Source of the DNA: Neorhizobium huautlense
Lineage (GTDB): Bacteria > Pseudomonadota > Alphaproteobacteria > Rhizobiales > Rhizobiaceae
Length of the DNA: 64,000 nucleotides
Direction of reading: 5' to 3'
Assembly (NCBI RefSeq): GCF_002968575.1
Contig: NZ_PVBM01000011.1
Location: 62,001 to 126,000, forward strand
The notes beneath the pieces are model-generated. The model was given only the letters and a program-made list of their open reading frames with translations, was not told where the DNA came from and did not search any database. How positions within the stretch are numbered: the stretch's first letter is position 1; each line of letters starts with the position of its first letter. Below, piece after piece: positions 8,795 to 17,253 of this stretch. The position numbers were made by a program, and so were the translations under genes.

Positions 8795-9912
8795 GCGCTC
8801 TTGCCTTGCCCTTGGCCCATGAATTCGCCAAGCGTTTCGATAACGCCGCGATTGGCTTCTTCCGAACCGACAGTCATGCGCAGCGCGTTCGGGAAACCAT
8901 ATCCTTTCACCGCGCGGAGAATGTAGCCGCGGCTCGTCAGGAAGGCGTCTGCGTCGGTTGCACGCTTGCCGTCGATATCGGGGAAATGGATCAGCACGAA
9001 ATTGGCGACGGATGGCGTCACCCTCAGGCCAAGCGCCTCGAAGGCGTGCGTGAGCTTGTCGAGCCACAACTGATTGTGCTCGACGGCCCGCTCTACGAAG
9101 GCCTGGTCGCGGATCGCGGCCGCACCGGCGGCAATCGCCGGCGCATTCATGTTGAACGGGCCGCGAACGCGGTTCAGCGCGTCGAGAATGCCGGCAGGAC
9201 CGTACATCCAGCCGATACGGAGCGCGGCAAGGCCATAGACCTTCGAAAAAGTGCGGGTCATCACGACGTTGCGGTTGGACGAAACCAGTTCCAGGCCCGC
9301 TTCGTAATCGTTTTTCCGCACATATTCGGCATAGGCTGAGTCGAGCACGAGGATGACGTGCTTTGGCAGACCGGCATGCAGGCGCCGGATATCGGCGACG
9401 GGAACATAGGTCCCGGTTGGATTGCCAGGATTGGCAATGAAGACCATCTTCGTCTTCGGCGTCACCGCCGCAAGGATGGCATCGACATCGACAGTGCCTT
9501 CCTTTTCCTTGACGGTCACAGGAGTGGCACCGGCGCCCATGATCTGGATCTTGTAGACCAGGAAACCGTGCTCGGTGATGATCGCCTCATCGCCCGCGGC
9601 GAGATAGACGTGGCAGAGCAGGCCGAGCAATTCGTCCGAACCATTGCCGCACATGATGTTGGCGACATTCAAGCCATGCACCGAGGCAATCGCCTCGCGC
9701 AGCGCCAGTGCCTGACCATCAGGATAAAGCTCGAGATGGCTTGCGGCCTGCTTGAACGCCTCGATCGCCTTCGGGCTCGGCCCGAGAGGAGTCTCGTTGG
9801 AGGACAGCTTGAAGACCCGCGCCACGCCCGGAGCATGTTCCTTGCCGGGCACATAGGCGGCGATATCCAGAATGCCTGGACGAGGAACGGGCTCATTGGT
9901 GACGATGTTCAT
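8791..9912 (-). CDS. hisC: Histidinol-phosphate aminotransferase
   Basis: PLP-dependent class I/II aminotransferase of 373 residues. The Schiff-base lysine is K224 in [26 protein letters not shown] near residue 37 and [10 protein letters not shown] at 161 are typical of HisC. It converts imidazole-acetol phosphate to histidinol phosphate in histidine synthesis; such enzymes often also transaminate prephenate or arogenate-pathway acids, which fits the direct coupling to tyrC. A 180-bp gap separates it from the divergent SnoaL-like gene; no clear promoter was recognised there. Confidence 0.9.
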   Translation of the reverse strand: MNIVTNEPVPRPGILDIAAYVPGKEHAPGVARVFKLSSNETPLGPSPKAIEAFKQAASHLELYPDGQALALREAIASVHGLNVANIMCGNGSDELLGLLCHVYLAAGDEAIITEHGFLVYKIQIMGAGATPVTVKEKEGTVDVDAILAAVTPKTKMVFIANPGNPTGTYVPVADIRRLHAGLPKHVILVLDSAYAEYVRKNDYEAGLELVSSNRNVVMTRTFSKVYGLAALRIGWMYGPAGILDALNRVRGPFNMNAPAIAAGAAAIRDQAFVERAVEHNQLWLDKLTHAFEALGLRVTPSVANFVLIHFPDIDGKRATDADAFLTSRGYILRAVKGYGFPNALRMTVGSEEANRGVIETLGEFMGQGQGKSA

Positions 9913-10092
9913 CGGATCGACCTCTTCGGAATGCCTTACGCGGCGGGTGATCCAGTGGCATTAAAGCCGAAAACGGCCTTTGTCGAGAGAGGCCGGTTTC
10001 TGCCACCCATTCGATTTCTTGATGCCCGGTTGTCGGAAATGCCCGCCGGCCATACGTCTTCCACAAAGACCAAAACCTCAAGGAGCAAAAAC

Positions 10093-10521
10093 ATGAGCGT
10101 TGGAGATCATGACGATATCAGAGTGCTGTTGGACGATTGGGCCCAGGCCCTGCGTGACAAGGATGCCGATGCGATCATCGCCTGCGAGTCCCCCAACATC
10201 CGCGCATTCTCGCTTGCTGCGCCTCTGGAAACGATCGGGAACGACAGAGCCGGTTTGCAGGCATGGTTGGACACCTGGGAAGGTGGACTGGAGTTTGAGA
10301 TCCGGAATACCGATCTGCGCGTGGGAGGCGACATTGCATGGTGCAGCGCGCTTGCGCGCCTCGCCGGCAGGAAGATCGGCACGGGAGAAAGCGGCCTCTG
10401 GTTTCGCCTGACCGTGGCCTTCGCGCGCGAGGACGGCCGCTGGAAGATTGCTCATACGCACGAGTCCGTACCCTTCGCGATGGAGGGGCAACCGCTTGCG
10501 CTTTTGGACCTTAAGCCGTGA
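10093..10521 (+). CDS. SnoaL/NTF2-like protein
   Basis: 142 residues with the alpha-plus-beta cone pattern of NTF2-like proteins: an early helix IRVLLDDWAQALRDKDADAI, then beta segments ending in GRWKIAHTHESVPF, the standard closing strand. Proteins of this type (YybH/SnoaL-like) bind small ligands or catalyse diverse reactions; no specific function can be assigned. Start ATG has an AGGAG 8 bp upstream. An in-frame extension antisense to hisC was ignored. Confidence 0.8.
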   Translation: MSVGDHDDIRVLLDDWAQALRDKDADAIIACESPNIRAFSLAAPLETIGNDRAGLQAWLDTWEGGLEFEIRNTDLRVGGDIAWCSALARLAGRKIGTGESGLWFRLTVAFAREDGRWKIAHTHESVPFAMEGQPLALLDLKP

Positions 10522-10536
10522 AGCCCAAGGCACGCC

Positions 10537-11277
10537 TTAACACGTTCTGGTCGTCGGTACGCCCTGCGGCGCCAGCACCGGAACGAAAACACGGCGGGAG
10601 GCGCGCGCTGCGACCGGCAGTCCCTGATAGAGACGTTTCTGAGCCTCCAGCACGATGACCCCGGAGAAGACCGGCCAGAAGCGCCGGCCCAGGCGCTCAA
10701 ACACGTGACGAAGCCTCAGCACGGTCGCGATCTTGGACGGCGGAAAGAACAGTGCCTCGGCGCTCGCTCCCGGCGTAAAATTCGCCTCGCGCAGCAGCGA
10801 GGTAAGCTGCCCCCTCGAATAGGGCCTGCCCGATCCGAACGGGGTGTGCTCCATGCGCGCCCAGACGCCGCGCCGGTTTGGGACAACGATGACGAGCCGC
10901 CCCCCCGGCGCCAACACCCGCCAGACTTCCTTCAGCGTCTCCCGCGGATTTTCCGCAAACTCCAGCGAATGCACCATAAGAACGCGGTCGATCGATGAAT
11001 CGGGCAAAGGCAGTTCTTCGTCAAAGACCAGCGCCGTCGAGGACAGTTCTCCGACCGGCCAGTTCACCGCGCCCTGCCCCGCCGGCATGAAAGCGAAAGT
11101 CCGCTCCGTATCGGCGCGGAAGCGATCGAGATAGGGAACCGCGTAACCGAGGCCGACCAGCCGCTCCTCCGGGAGACGCGCCCAAAGCGAAGCGAGCGCC
11201 ATCACGATCGACTGTTCGGCGAAGCGACCGAGGGGCGAGTGATAGAATTCACGGAGATCGACGATGTCGACGGACAA
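10537..11277 (-). CDS. Class I SAM-dependent methyltransferase
   Basis: 246 residues. A weak motif I-like region (RLVGLGYAVPYLDRF) precedes the clear methyltransferase type 11 section: LPLPDSSIDRVLMVHSLEFAENP and EVWRVLAPGGRLVIVVPNRRGVWAR. The substrate is unknown. It sits next to gloB in the divergent orientation (82 bp), an arrangement I associate with rhizobia. The C-terminal 60 residues are basic and less conserved. Confidence 0.85.
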   Translation of the reverse strand: MSVDIVDLREFYHSPLGRFAEQSIVMALASLWARLPEERLVGLGYAVPYLDRFRADTERTFAFMPAGQGAVNWPVGELSSTALVFDEELPLPDSSIDRVLMVHSLEFAENPRETLKEVWRVLAPGGRLVIVVPNRRGVWARMEHTPFGSGRPYSRGQLTSLLREANFTPGASAEALFFPPSKIATVLRLRHVFERLGRRFWPVFSGVIVLEAQKRLYQGLPVAARASRRVFVPVLAPQGVPTTRTC

Positions 11278-11359
11278 AATGCTGGCCTATGACGGTTGGA
11301 CTTCGGTTGCGCAGTCTCTACATTGTTCCGCAAAGAGATTTGAGCAATAGGGGCAATGT

Positions 11360-12130
11360 ATGAAACCACTGGAACTCGAAGTTTTTTCATGCCGAAGCGA
11401 TAATTACGGCGTTCTGGTTCACGATCCGGAAAGCGGTCTCACGGCTTCGATCGACGCGCCCGAGGAAAAACCCATTCTCGACGCCGCCGCCCGCCGCGGC
11501 TGGAAAATCACCCACATCTTCACGACCCATCACCACACCGACCATGTGGAAGCGAATCTGGCGTTGAAAGAAAGATTTGGGCTTGAGATCATCGGCCCTT
11601 TCAACGAGGCGGTCGCAATCCCGGGCCTCGACAAGACGATGGCGGACGGCGACGAATTTCTCTTCGGCGAGCATCTGGTGCGTGTCTTTGAAACACCGGG
11701 ACATACGGCCGGCCACATCTGCTATCATTTCCCCGACGACAAGATCCTCTTTGCAGCCGACACGCTCTTTGCGCTCGGTTGCGGCCGTCTGTTGGAGCGT
11801 CCTGCCGCCGACATGTGGCATTCGCTTCAGAAGCTTGCCGTCCTGCCCGACGAGACCGCCATCTACTTCGGACATGAATATACGCTCACCAACGCCAAGT
11901 TCGCCTTGACCATCGATCCCGACAACCCACGCCTGCGCACTCGGGCCAGGGAGATCGAAGAACAGAGGGCCGCCGGCAAATTCACGATCCCGACCATGAT
12001 GGGCCTGGAGAAGGAAACCAATCCCTTCCTGCGGGCTGCCGATCCGGCCATCCGCAGAAACCTGCTGATGGAAGGAAAGAGCAACGAGGAGGTCTTTGCC
12101 GAAATCCGCAAGCGGAAGGATAATTTCTAG
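11360..12130 (+). CDS. gloB: Hydroxyacylglutathione hydrolase (glyoxalase II)
   Basis: Hydrolyses S-lactoylglutathione to lactate and glutathione, the second step of methylglyoxal detoxification. The binuclear metal site THHHTDH lies at residues 56-62, followed by the later ligands in [14 protein letters not shown] and FGHEYT. 256 residues, the family length. The next gene, a cupin, starts with GTG on the very next base after this stop codon, which suggests co-translation. Confidence 0.93.
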   Translation: MKPLELEVFSCRSDNYGVLVHDPESGLTASIDAPEEKPILDAAARRGWKITHIFTTHHHTDHVEANLALKERFGLEIIGPFNEAVAIPGLDKTMADGDEFLFGEHLVRVFETPGHTAGHICYHFPDDKILFAADTLFALGCGRLLERPAADMWHSLQKLAVLPDETAIYFGHEYTLTNAKFALTIDPDNPRLRTRAREIEEQRAAGKFTIPTMMGLEKETNPFLRAADPAIRRNLLMEGKSNEEVFAEIRKRKDNF

Positions 12131-12547
12131 GTGGGTGCCGCGGAGATCATCGAAGCGCTCGGCATGCGGGAGCATCCGGAGGGCGGCTGGTATGTGGAGA
12201 CCTTCCGCGATTCAGACGGCGGTGCTCGCGGCCATTCGACGGCGATCTACTATCTGCTGCAGGCGGGCGAACGGTCCCATTGGCACCGGGTGCGGGATGC
12301 CGCCGAGATCTGGCACTTTTATGCTGGAGATCCGCTGCTGCTGCGGATTTCAGATGGAACGAGCATACGGTCGGTAACGCTGGGCATCGATCTGGGCAAA
12401 GGCGAACGGCCGCAGGCAGTCGTGCCGGCGGATGCGTGGCAGGCGGCCGAGCCGCTCGGCAGCTTTACGCTCGTCGGCTGCACCGTCGCGCCCGGCTTCG
12501 AATTTTCGAGCTTCGAGATGGCCGAACCCGGCTGGGAGCCGGGCTGA
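12131..12547 (+). CDS. Cupin-fold protein (DUF985 family)
   Basis: 138 residues with the DUF985 signature: EHPEGGWYVETFRD, then the metal-binding-like WHRVRDAAEIWHFYAGDPL and the closing VGCTVAPGFEFSSFEMA. The fold is cupin; the biochemical role is not known. The GTG start abuts the gloB stop codon. Convergent with the YhhN gene, 14 bp away. Confidence 0.85.
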   Translation: MGAAEIIEALGMREHPEGGWYVETFRDSDGGARGHSTAIYYLLQAGERSHWHRVRDAAEIWHFYAGDPLLLRISDGTSIRSVTLGIDLGKGERPQAVVPADAWQAAEPLGSFTLVGCTVAPGFEFSSFEMAEPGWEPG

Positions 12548-12561
12548 TATGAGGCCTTGGT

Positions 12562-13215
12562 TCAGAAAATGGGCAACCCGGTAAAGGCCAGAGTGTAAAC
12601 CAATTGGGCTGTGTAATAGGTGGCCCAGATAAAGCCTTTCAGCCTCTTCGTGACCGGATCGTGCGGCTTCAGCAGGAACCTCTGAATTGCAAGCCCTGCG
12701 TCCGACAGGACGAAAAGCGCTGCTCCAACAGAGGGAAGGGTCGTCTTCAGCGATAGCGCGGAGAGCGCCATCGCGACAATCGCCGCGGCGTAGACCATGA
12801 CAGGTACTGCGAGAGGCCCGGCAGGCCGCCAAAGCAGGAGAAGCATCATGGCCGCGAGAACAACGAAGAACCAGGCCGCTGCGTAACGCCAAGCGCTATC
12901 GGTGATCAGCGAAGGTTCGATCGAGGGCCAGAAGAGCACGACTAAGGCGAGATGCGAGACAAGGAAGGCAGCCAGGCCGGCAAGGAAAGGCGATCGCCCG
13001 TCATAGGCGAGGCAGGCGTCGCCGAGGGCCGCCAGAGCAAGTGCGGCCACGAGAAGCAGCGGCCCGCCGGCTGACAAGGCATAAACCGCCAGCAGTGCGA
13101 CCGGAAACATCTTCAGTACAGCGCGAAACTGGCCAGCCGGCTTCTCCAGCCAACGGAAATAGAAAAGTGCGGACGCCACGGACGCGGCTAGCACGCCAGA
13201 TAAAAAGATGAACAT
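12562..13215 (-). CDS. YhhN family lysoplasmalogenase-like membrane protein
   Basis: About 217 residues and seven or eight hydrophobic segments with the YhhN/TMEM86 pattern, including FRAVLKMFPVALLAVYAL and LAALGDACLA (the conserved GD). Human TMEM86 members hydrolyse the vinyl-ether bond of lysoplasmalogens; bacterial substrates are uncertain. Start MFIFLSGVL was chosen, with a G-rich ribosome-binding stretch just upstream; a TTG 12 bp earlier is possible. Confidence 0.8.
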   Translation of the reverse strand: MFIFLSGVLAASVASALFYFRWLEKPAGQFRAVLKMFPVALLAVYALSAGGPLLLVAALALAALGDACLAYDGRSPFLAGLAAFLVSHLALVVLFWPSIEPSLITDSAWRYAAAWFFVVLAAMMLLLLWRPAGPLAVPVMVYAAAIVAMALSALSLKTTLPSVGAALFVLSDAGLAIQRFLLKPHDPVTKRLKGFIWATYYTAQLVYTLAFTGLPIF

Positions 13216-13250
13216 TTCTCCCCCCAACGCCCCCGGACTTCCGGGGACGC

Positions 13251-14168
13251 CTATTCAGCAATAGCTTCTCCAACCGGCTTCGGCCGCAGCATATCGCGCG
13301 CCGCCAGCACCGCTCCGCCTGTGATCAGCAGGCAGGCAACCACGATGCGCCAGTCGGGTTCCGCAAACCCGGACGCGACGAGGATCAGCGTCGACAGAAG
13401 CGGCGCCGCATAACTCGCCGCTCCGATGATCTGGATGTCGCCGTTCTTGACACCGTAATCCCAAGCATAGAAAGCCGCGCCAACCGGCAGAAGCCCAAGG
13501 CCGACGACCGCCGCCCACTCGCCGGTACTGGCGGGCCAGACCGTCGTCTCGATTGCCAGATGGCAGATCAGCGACAGCGCGGACGTCGCGAGGCAGAAGC
13601 CGGTCACCACATCCGTCGATACCCGATCGAACCGCCGCGTCAACAGCGAGTAACCGGACCAGGTAAAGGCGCAGAGGAACGCAGCGCCATAACCGAGGGT
13701 ATAGGCCCCATCGAAGGAGAGGCCATTGCGGGAAACGATGGTGATCGTACCGAGAAGCCCGGAAATTGCGCCGACCAGATGATACCAGCGCAATTTCTCG
13801 CCCGGCAGCAAAGCCGAGCCGACGACGATGAAAAGCGGCCAGAGATAGGCGATCAGACCAGCCTCGACGGCGGGAGCATTCCTGAGTGCGGTAAAGTAGA
13901 GAAAGTGATAGCCGAAGAGGCCGCCGATCCCTGTAATCCAGACCTTCGGCGATTGCCTGAGCAGCCGGATACGCTGCGGGCGAAAGATGAAGAGGACGAT
14001 GCCGGGCAGGCTGCCGATGGCGAAGGTGACGGCAGAAAGCTGGAAAGGCGGCATCTTGCCGGATGCAGCCGTCATCAGGGCAAGAAGCGACCACATCAGG
14101 ATCGCCGCGAAGCCGATCAGTGTTCCCCGGATTTTCACTCCTGCCCCCTCGACGCCGCCGGGCGTCAC
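13251..14168 (-). CDS. EamA/DMT family transporter, YddG-like
   Basis: About 305 residues with ten predicted membrane segments in two EamA repeats (VKIRGTLIGFAAILMWSLLAL and the second repeat starting YTLGYGAAFLCAFTWSGYSLLTRR). The segment order and the motif YDLGVKNGDIQ-like (here YGVKNGDIQIIG) resemble YddG aromatic amino-acid exporters. Substrate is inferred, not shown. The GTG start follows the stop of the DUF3108 gene after a single base, so the genes are coupled; another GTG ten codons in is an alternative start. Confidence 0.82.
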   Translation of the reverse strand: MTPGGVEGAGVKIRGTLIGFAAILMWSLLALMTAASGKMPPFQLSAVTFAIGSLPGIVLFIFRPQRIRLLRQSPKVWITGIGGLFGYHFLYFTALRNAPAVEAGLIAYLWPLFIVVGSALLPGEKLRWYHLVGAISGLLGTITIVSRNGLSFDGAYTLGYGAAFLCAFTWSGYSLLTRRFDRVSTDVVTGFCLATSALSLICHLAIETTVWPASTGEWAAVVGLGLLPVGAAFYAWDYGVKNGDIQIIGAASYAAPLLSTLILVASGFAEPDWRIVVACLLITGGAVLAARDMLRPKPVGEAIAE

Positions 14169-14169
14169 C

Positions 14170-14940
14170 TCAGCCGCCGTATTTCACAGCGGTCACGTAG
14201 ACTTGCCCCATCCTCGTCGGGATGCGGGCATAGACGGGAGCATATACATTTGCGGACTGTGCCTTGGCAAACCAGATTTCCATCGGCGTCTTCTTCAGAT
14301 ATTCGATATCGCTGCGGCCGCGCCGGAAACCGGATTTGGGCACATAACGGATCGAACAGACGATTGCCTCACCGTCGAACCCTTTGGTCGAAAATGGTTT
14401 GGTGCCCTTCGGCGTCAAAACGAGATCCATGCGCGACTCGCCGTCATAGATCGGCAGTCGGCTCGGGCAGACCGTGGCACTGGCCGGAAAGATGAGACCG
14501 CTCAGTGGATCGAGCACGGATCTAAGATCGTTATCCGTCACCGGGATCCAGTTTTTCGGGTTGCGTTTCGGCTCCGGCTTGACCGTAGTTTCGGTTACGT
14601 CGCCATTGCGATATTCCACGTCATAGACGCGGGTGCGCTTGCCGGCGCTGTAGACCAGATTGTAACGGTCCGCCTGCAGCTTGTCGTCCAGCATGCGTCC
14701 GTTCACGCTGGTCTCGGCGGAAATTCGGCTGATGATATCGACGATTCCCGCCGACTTGAAAGTGCCGGTGATCCGGTAGGCGCTCTCATCGAATTCGCTG
14801 GCAAAGGAAGCCCTGGCAATCGGCAGAATGCCGAGCTTGATGTCGTATTCGCTGACATGCCGGATCTCGGCCGAGCCGAGCGAGGCGGTTCCAAAGCCGA
14901 AAATGAGTATGGATGCACTGAAACGGCCTAGAAGGATCAT
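14170..14940 (-). CDS. DUF3108 periplasmic protein
   Basis: 256 residues from the Met of MILLGRFSASILIF, whose first 28 residues look like a signal peptide ending near GSAEI. The mature part carries the DUF3108 pattern (YDIKLGILPIARASF, VDIISRISAETSVNG, and the closing PTRMGQVYVTAVKYGG). Function unknown; a role in the envelope is likely. An upstream in-frame start would add 58 unconserved, basic residues and was rejected. Divergent from rpmB across 249 bp. Confidence 0.8.
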   Translation of the reverse strand: MILLGRFSASILIFGFGTASLGSAEIRHVSEYDIKLGILPIARASFASEFDESAYRITGTFKSAGIVDIISRISAETSVNGRMLDDKLQADRYNLVYSAGKRTRVYDVEYRNGDVTETTVKPEPKRNPKNWIPVTDNDLRSVLDPLSGLIFPASATVCPSRLPIYDGESRMDLVLTPKGTKPFSTKGFDGEAIVCSIRYVPKSGFRRGRSDIEYLKKTPMEIWFAKAQSANVYAPVYARIPTRMGQVYVTAVKYGG

Positions 14941-15070
14941 GATTTGCCCTGAACGACGGGGACGCCGAAAGCGCCGTCCCGCGAACATATAGACTGGCCA
15001 TAATGGCAAGAAAATAGCCGCCTTATGCGAGCGCCTATGGAATCTCTTGCGCACGGGGCAAGGTTTTGGC

Positions 15071-15099
15071 TTGACTGGACGGGGCTCACTGACTATAGA
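15071..15099 (+). promoter_or_regulatory. Sigma-70 type promoter for rpmB
   Basis: TTGACT at 15071-15076, a 17-bp spacer, then TATAGA at 15094-15099. This is a near-consensus vegetative promoter and would give an rpmB leader of roughly 85 nt. Confidence 0.6.
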
Positions 15100-15189
15100 A
15101 CCGCAACTTTCCAATCAGGACCAGTTGGATCGGCGCGCCGGGCATTGTCCGGAAGTACCATCCGATTGCAGAAGAACAAAGGTGTATCC

Positions 15190-15480
15190 ATGTCTCGTGT
15201 GTGCGAACTGACCGGCAAGGGCGTTCAGACCGGCAACAACGTAAGCCACGCCAACAACAAGACCCGCCGCCGGTTCCTGCCGAACCTTTGCCAGGTCACG
15301 TTGATCTCCGACGCTCTCGGCCAGCGCTTCCGCCTGCGTGTTTCTGCGCATGCCCTGCGTTCGGTCGAACATCGCGGCGGCCTTGACGCCTTCCTGCTCA
15401 AGTCCGACGAAACCGAACTGTCGATGCGCGCTCGTCTGCTGCGCCGGCAGATCGCCAAGAAGACTGCCGAAGCCGCTTAA
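15190..15480 (+). CDS. rpmB: 50S ribosomal protein L28
   Basis: 96 residues beginning [24 protein letters not shown], the standard L28 opening, with the basic [10 protein letters not shown] stretch and C-terminal [13 protein letters not shown] structural protein of the large subunit. The alphaproteobacterial form lacks an obvious four-cysteine zinc ribbon. Preceded by a strong promoter and followed by a strong terminator, so mainly monocistronic. Confidence 0.95.
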   Translation: MSRVCELTGKGVQTGNNVSHANNKTRRRFLPNLCQVTLISDALGQRFRLRVSAHALRSVEHRGGLDAFLLKSDETELSMRARLLRRQIAKKTAEAA

Positions 15481-15511
15481 TAGCTTCGCCATTTCATCAT
15501 CCGGCTTGAGG

Positions 15512-15550
15512 AAGGCTTGAACGGCTAGCACCGTACAAGCCTTTTCTCTT
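15512..15550 (+). terminator. Rho-independent terminator after rpmB
   Basis: Stem AAGGCTTG (15512-15519) with CAAGCCTT (15536-15543), extended by ACGG/CCGT (15521-15524/15531-15534) around loop CTAGCA, followed by the T-rich tract TTCTCTT. It lies 32 bp after the rpmB stop. Confidence 0.75.
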
Positions 15551-15568
15551 GCCTTCATATCCCTCCAA

Positions 15569-15599
15569 CTGGTGGCATCACCCAGGATAAAAAAAATGC
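15569..15599 (+). promoter_or_regulatory. Candidate preQ1-I riboswitch in the yhhQ leader
   Basis: A compact H-type pseudoknot can be drawn. P1 pairs CTGG (15569-15572) with CCAG (15582-15585); the cytosine just before the 3' strand of P1 (15581) occupies the place of the ligand-pairing C of preQ1-I; an A-rich tail (GATAAAAAAA) follows; and loop GCAT (15575-15578) is complementary to ATGC (15596-15599), which contains the yhhQ start codon. The layout (CTGG...CACCCAG, A-rich tail) resembles the known Thermoanaerobacter and Bacillus preQ1-I aptamers. P1 is only 4 bp and the loop is short, so this is a candidate. The downstream gene is a queuosine-precursor transporter, exactly the expected target. 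Confidence 0.42.
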
Positions 15600-16234
15600 T
15601 GAGCTCCCGCTACACCTTTATCTATGCCCTGCTTATGGCGGCCGTTGTCGTCGCCTCCAATTTCCTCGTCCAGTTCCCTGTCATGGGGACGCTGTGGGGC
15701 ATCGCACTTGGCGATCTCCTCACCTGGGGCGCCTTCATCTATCCCGTCGCATTCCTTGTGACCGATCTGGCCAACCGGCAATTCGGTCCGGCCGTTGCCC
15801 GCCGTGTGGTTCTCGTGGGCTTCGTCGTCGGCGTGACGCTTTCCTTTGTCGCGGCCCCTTCGCGGATCGCCGTCGCATCGGGCACCGCCTTTCTGATTGG
15901 CCAACTTCTTGACATCTCGGTCTTCAACCAACTCCGCCGGCAGACCTGGTGGCGTGCGCCGCTGGCCGGCTCCCTCCTCGGCTCCGCACTCGATACCCTG
16001 CTTTTCTTCTCGCTGGCCTTCGCTCCGATCTTCGCCTTCATCGGCCCGAACGAGGATTTTGCAATCTCCTCGGCTCCGATCCTCGGCGTCTTCGCAGCCG
16101 AAGCTCCGCGGTGGATTTCCTGGGCGCTCGGCGATCTCGTCGTCAAGATCCTGGTCGGAGTGGTGCTGCTGCTCCCCTATGGCGCGTTGATGAACGTGCT
16201 GAAGCCGATGCCGCAGGTCGCAGCCGCTCGCTAA
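15596..16234 (+). CDS. yhhQ: Queuosine precursor transporter (YhhQ/VUT family)
   Basis: 212 residues, about six membrane segments, with the YhhQ hallmarks FLVTDLANRQFG and SALDTLLFFSLAF. Members import preQ0/preQ1 for tRNA queuosine. The start was set at the ATG at 15596 because AGGA lies 8 nt upstream; a GTG 24 bp earlier is in frame but would bury the ribosome-binding site. The leader carries a candidate preQ1 riboswitch that would hide this start codon when ligand is bound. Confidence 0.88.
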   Translation: MLSSRYTFIYALLMAAVVVASNFLVQFPVMGTLWGIALGDLLTWGAFIYPVAFLVTDLANRQFGPAVARRVVLVGFVVGVTLSFVAAPSRIAVASGTAFLIGQLLDISVFNQLRRQTWWRAPLAGSLLGSALDTLLFFSLAFAPIFAFIGPNEDFAISSAPILGVFAAEAPRWISWALGDLVVKILVGVVLLLPYGALMNVLKPMPQVAAAR

Positions 16235-16242
16235 GCGCAGAG

Positions 16243-16274
16243 ATTCCGGCTGATCTCACTGGTCCAGCCGGAAT
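16243..16274. terminator. Hairpin between convergent yhhQ and phytase-like gene
   Basis: A perfect 10-bp stem ATTCCGGCTG (16243-16252) with CAGCCGGAAT (16265-16274), 12-nt loop. There is no clear T-tract, and the right arm lies within the end of the convergent gene, so a termination role is only plausible. Confidence 0.4.
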
Positions 16275-17245
16275 TCCAGCATCACGTTGCGCTGCAGGAT
16301 GTTGCCGTTGTCGTCGGACACGAGGATAAGGTGCGGCTTGCCCTCCGCCCCCAGGATCACGTCGAGCCCTTCCATGTTGTCGATCGCATAGCCCATATCG
16401 GCCTCGATGAGCACCTCGCCGTCGACTACGGCGCCCGGACGAATGGTTTCTGCCTTGATCCGCCGGATGCGCATGCCGAGACCGCCGAGGTAACTGAAGC
16501 GGCGCTCGAGCAGCAGGAAATCGCCGTCGGGAAGGAAGGCGCCGTCGGTCGCGTCGTAGGGGTCGTGACGGACGACCTTGAAGACGCCCTTCAGCGGCCC
16601 TTCCAGGATTGCTGCGAAAAGGTTGCCCTCGTCATCGAGGCTGTGCTCCGTCACGACGATCAGCGAGCCCTTGAGAGCGCCGGCCTCCGGCGATGCCGCC
16701 ACGGTTTCCATGCCGGCATTCATCCGGAATTCGCGGCGCGGGATGAGATTGTCGAGCGTCGTCCGCGGCCCGGATTGTTCGAAGCCGGGATCCGGGTAGA
16801 CATCGATGCGATGCAGCTGTTCGAAACCGACGACCGCCTGCCCTTTCCGAAGGGCTAGCCCCTCGGCATCCGAATTGTATTTGGAGCCGGCACGATCGCC
16901 GCGGATGAGGATCGGGTTGATCGAAAGCTCCACCAGCCCGGAAAGTCGGCCTGCTGCATCGCGCTCGATCCGGCCGCTCAGCCATTCCCCCGTGTCGAGG
17001 ACGGACACGAAGCTGCTTCCATCCGGGCGAAACCGGATGGCCGACAAGGATTGCAGCCGCCCATCCGACGACGAGAACTGAATGCCCCCGAGGAACTCCA
17101 AAGCACCGAACCGGGTCTCCTTCGACCCCGCCTTGAACTGGGTGATCGCCCGCGCGGTAATCGACACGGTTTGGGTTGCCGGCGCAACCGGCGACGCCAG
17201 AACGCCAAAAATGCCGAGGCAAAGGGTGAAGCGCGCAAGCTTCAA
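16256..17245 (-). CDS. Exported esterase-like phytase-domain protein
   Basis: 329 residues with a signal peptide (MKLARFTLCLGIFGVLASPVAPA). The rest matches the 'esterase-like activity of phytase' domain (PF13449) in pattern: GIQFSSSDGRLQSLSAIRF, NSDAEGLAL, FLPDGDFLLLERRFSYLGGLGMRIRRI and IDNMEGLDV. Likely a periplasmic beta-propeller-like enzyme acting on phosphoesters or carboxylic esters; the substrate is unknown. Nine bp downstream of cobT on the same strand, so perhaps co-transcribed by chance. Confidence 0.8.
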   Translation of the reverse strand: MKLARFTLCLGIFGVLASPVAPATQTVSITARAITQFKAGSKETRFGALEFLGGIQFSSSDGRLQSLSAIRFRPDGSSFVSVLDTGEWLSGRIERDAAGRLSGLVELSINPILIRGDRAGSKYNSDAEGLALRKGQAVVGFEQLHRIDVYPDPGFEQSGPRTTLDNLIPRREFRMNAGMETVAASPEAGALKGSLIVVTEHSLDDEGNLFAAILEGPLKGVFKVVRHDPYDATDGAFLPDGDFLLLERRFSYLGGLGMRIRRIKAETIRPGAVVDGEVLIEADMGYAIDNMEGLDVILGAEGKPHLILVSDDNGNILQRNVMLEFRLDQ

Positions 17246-17253
17246 AGGATACC

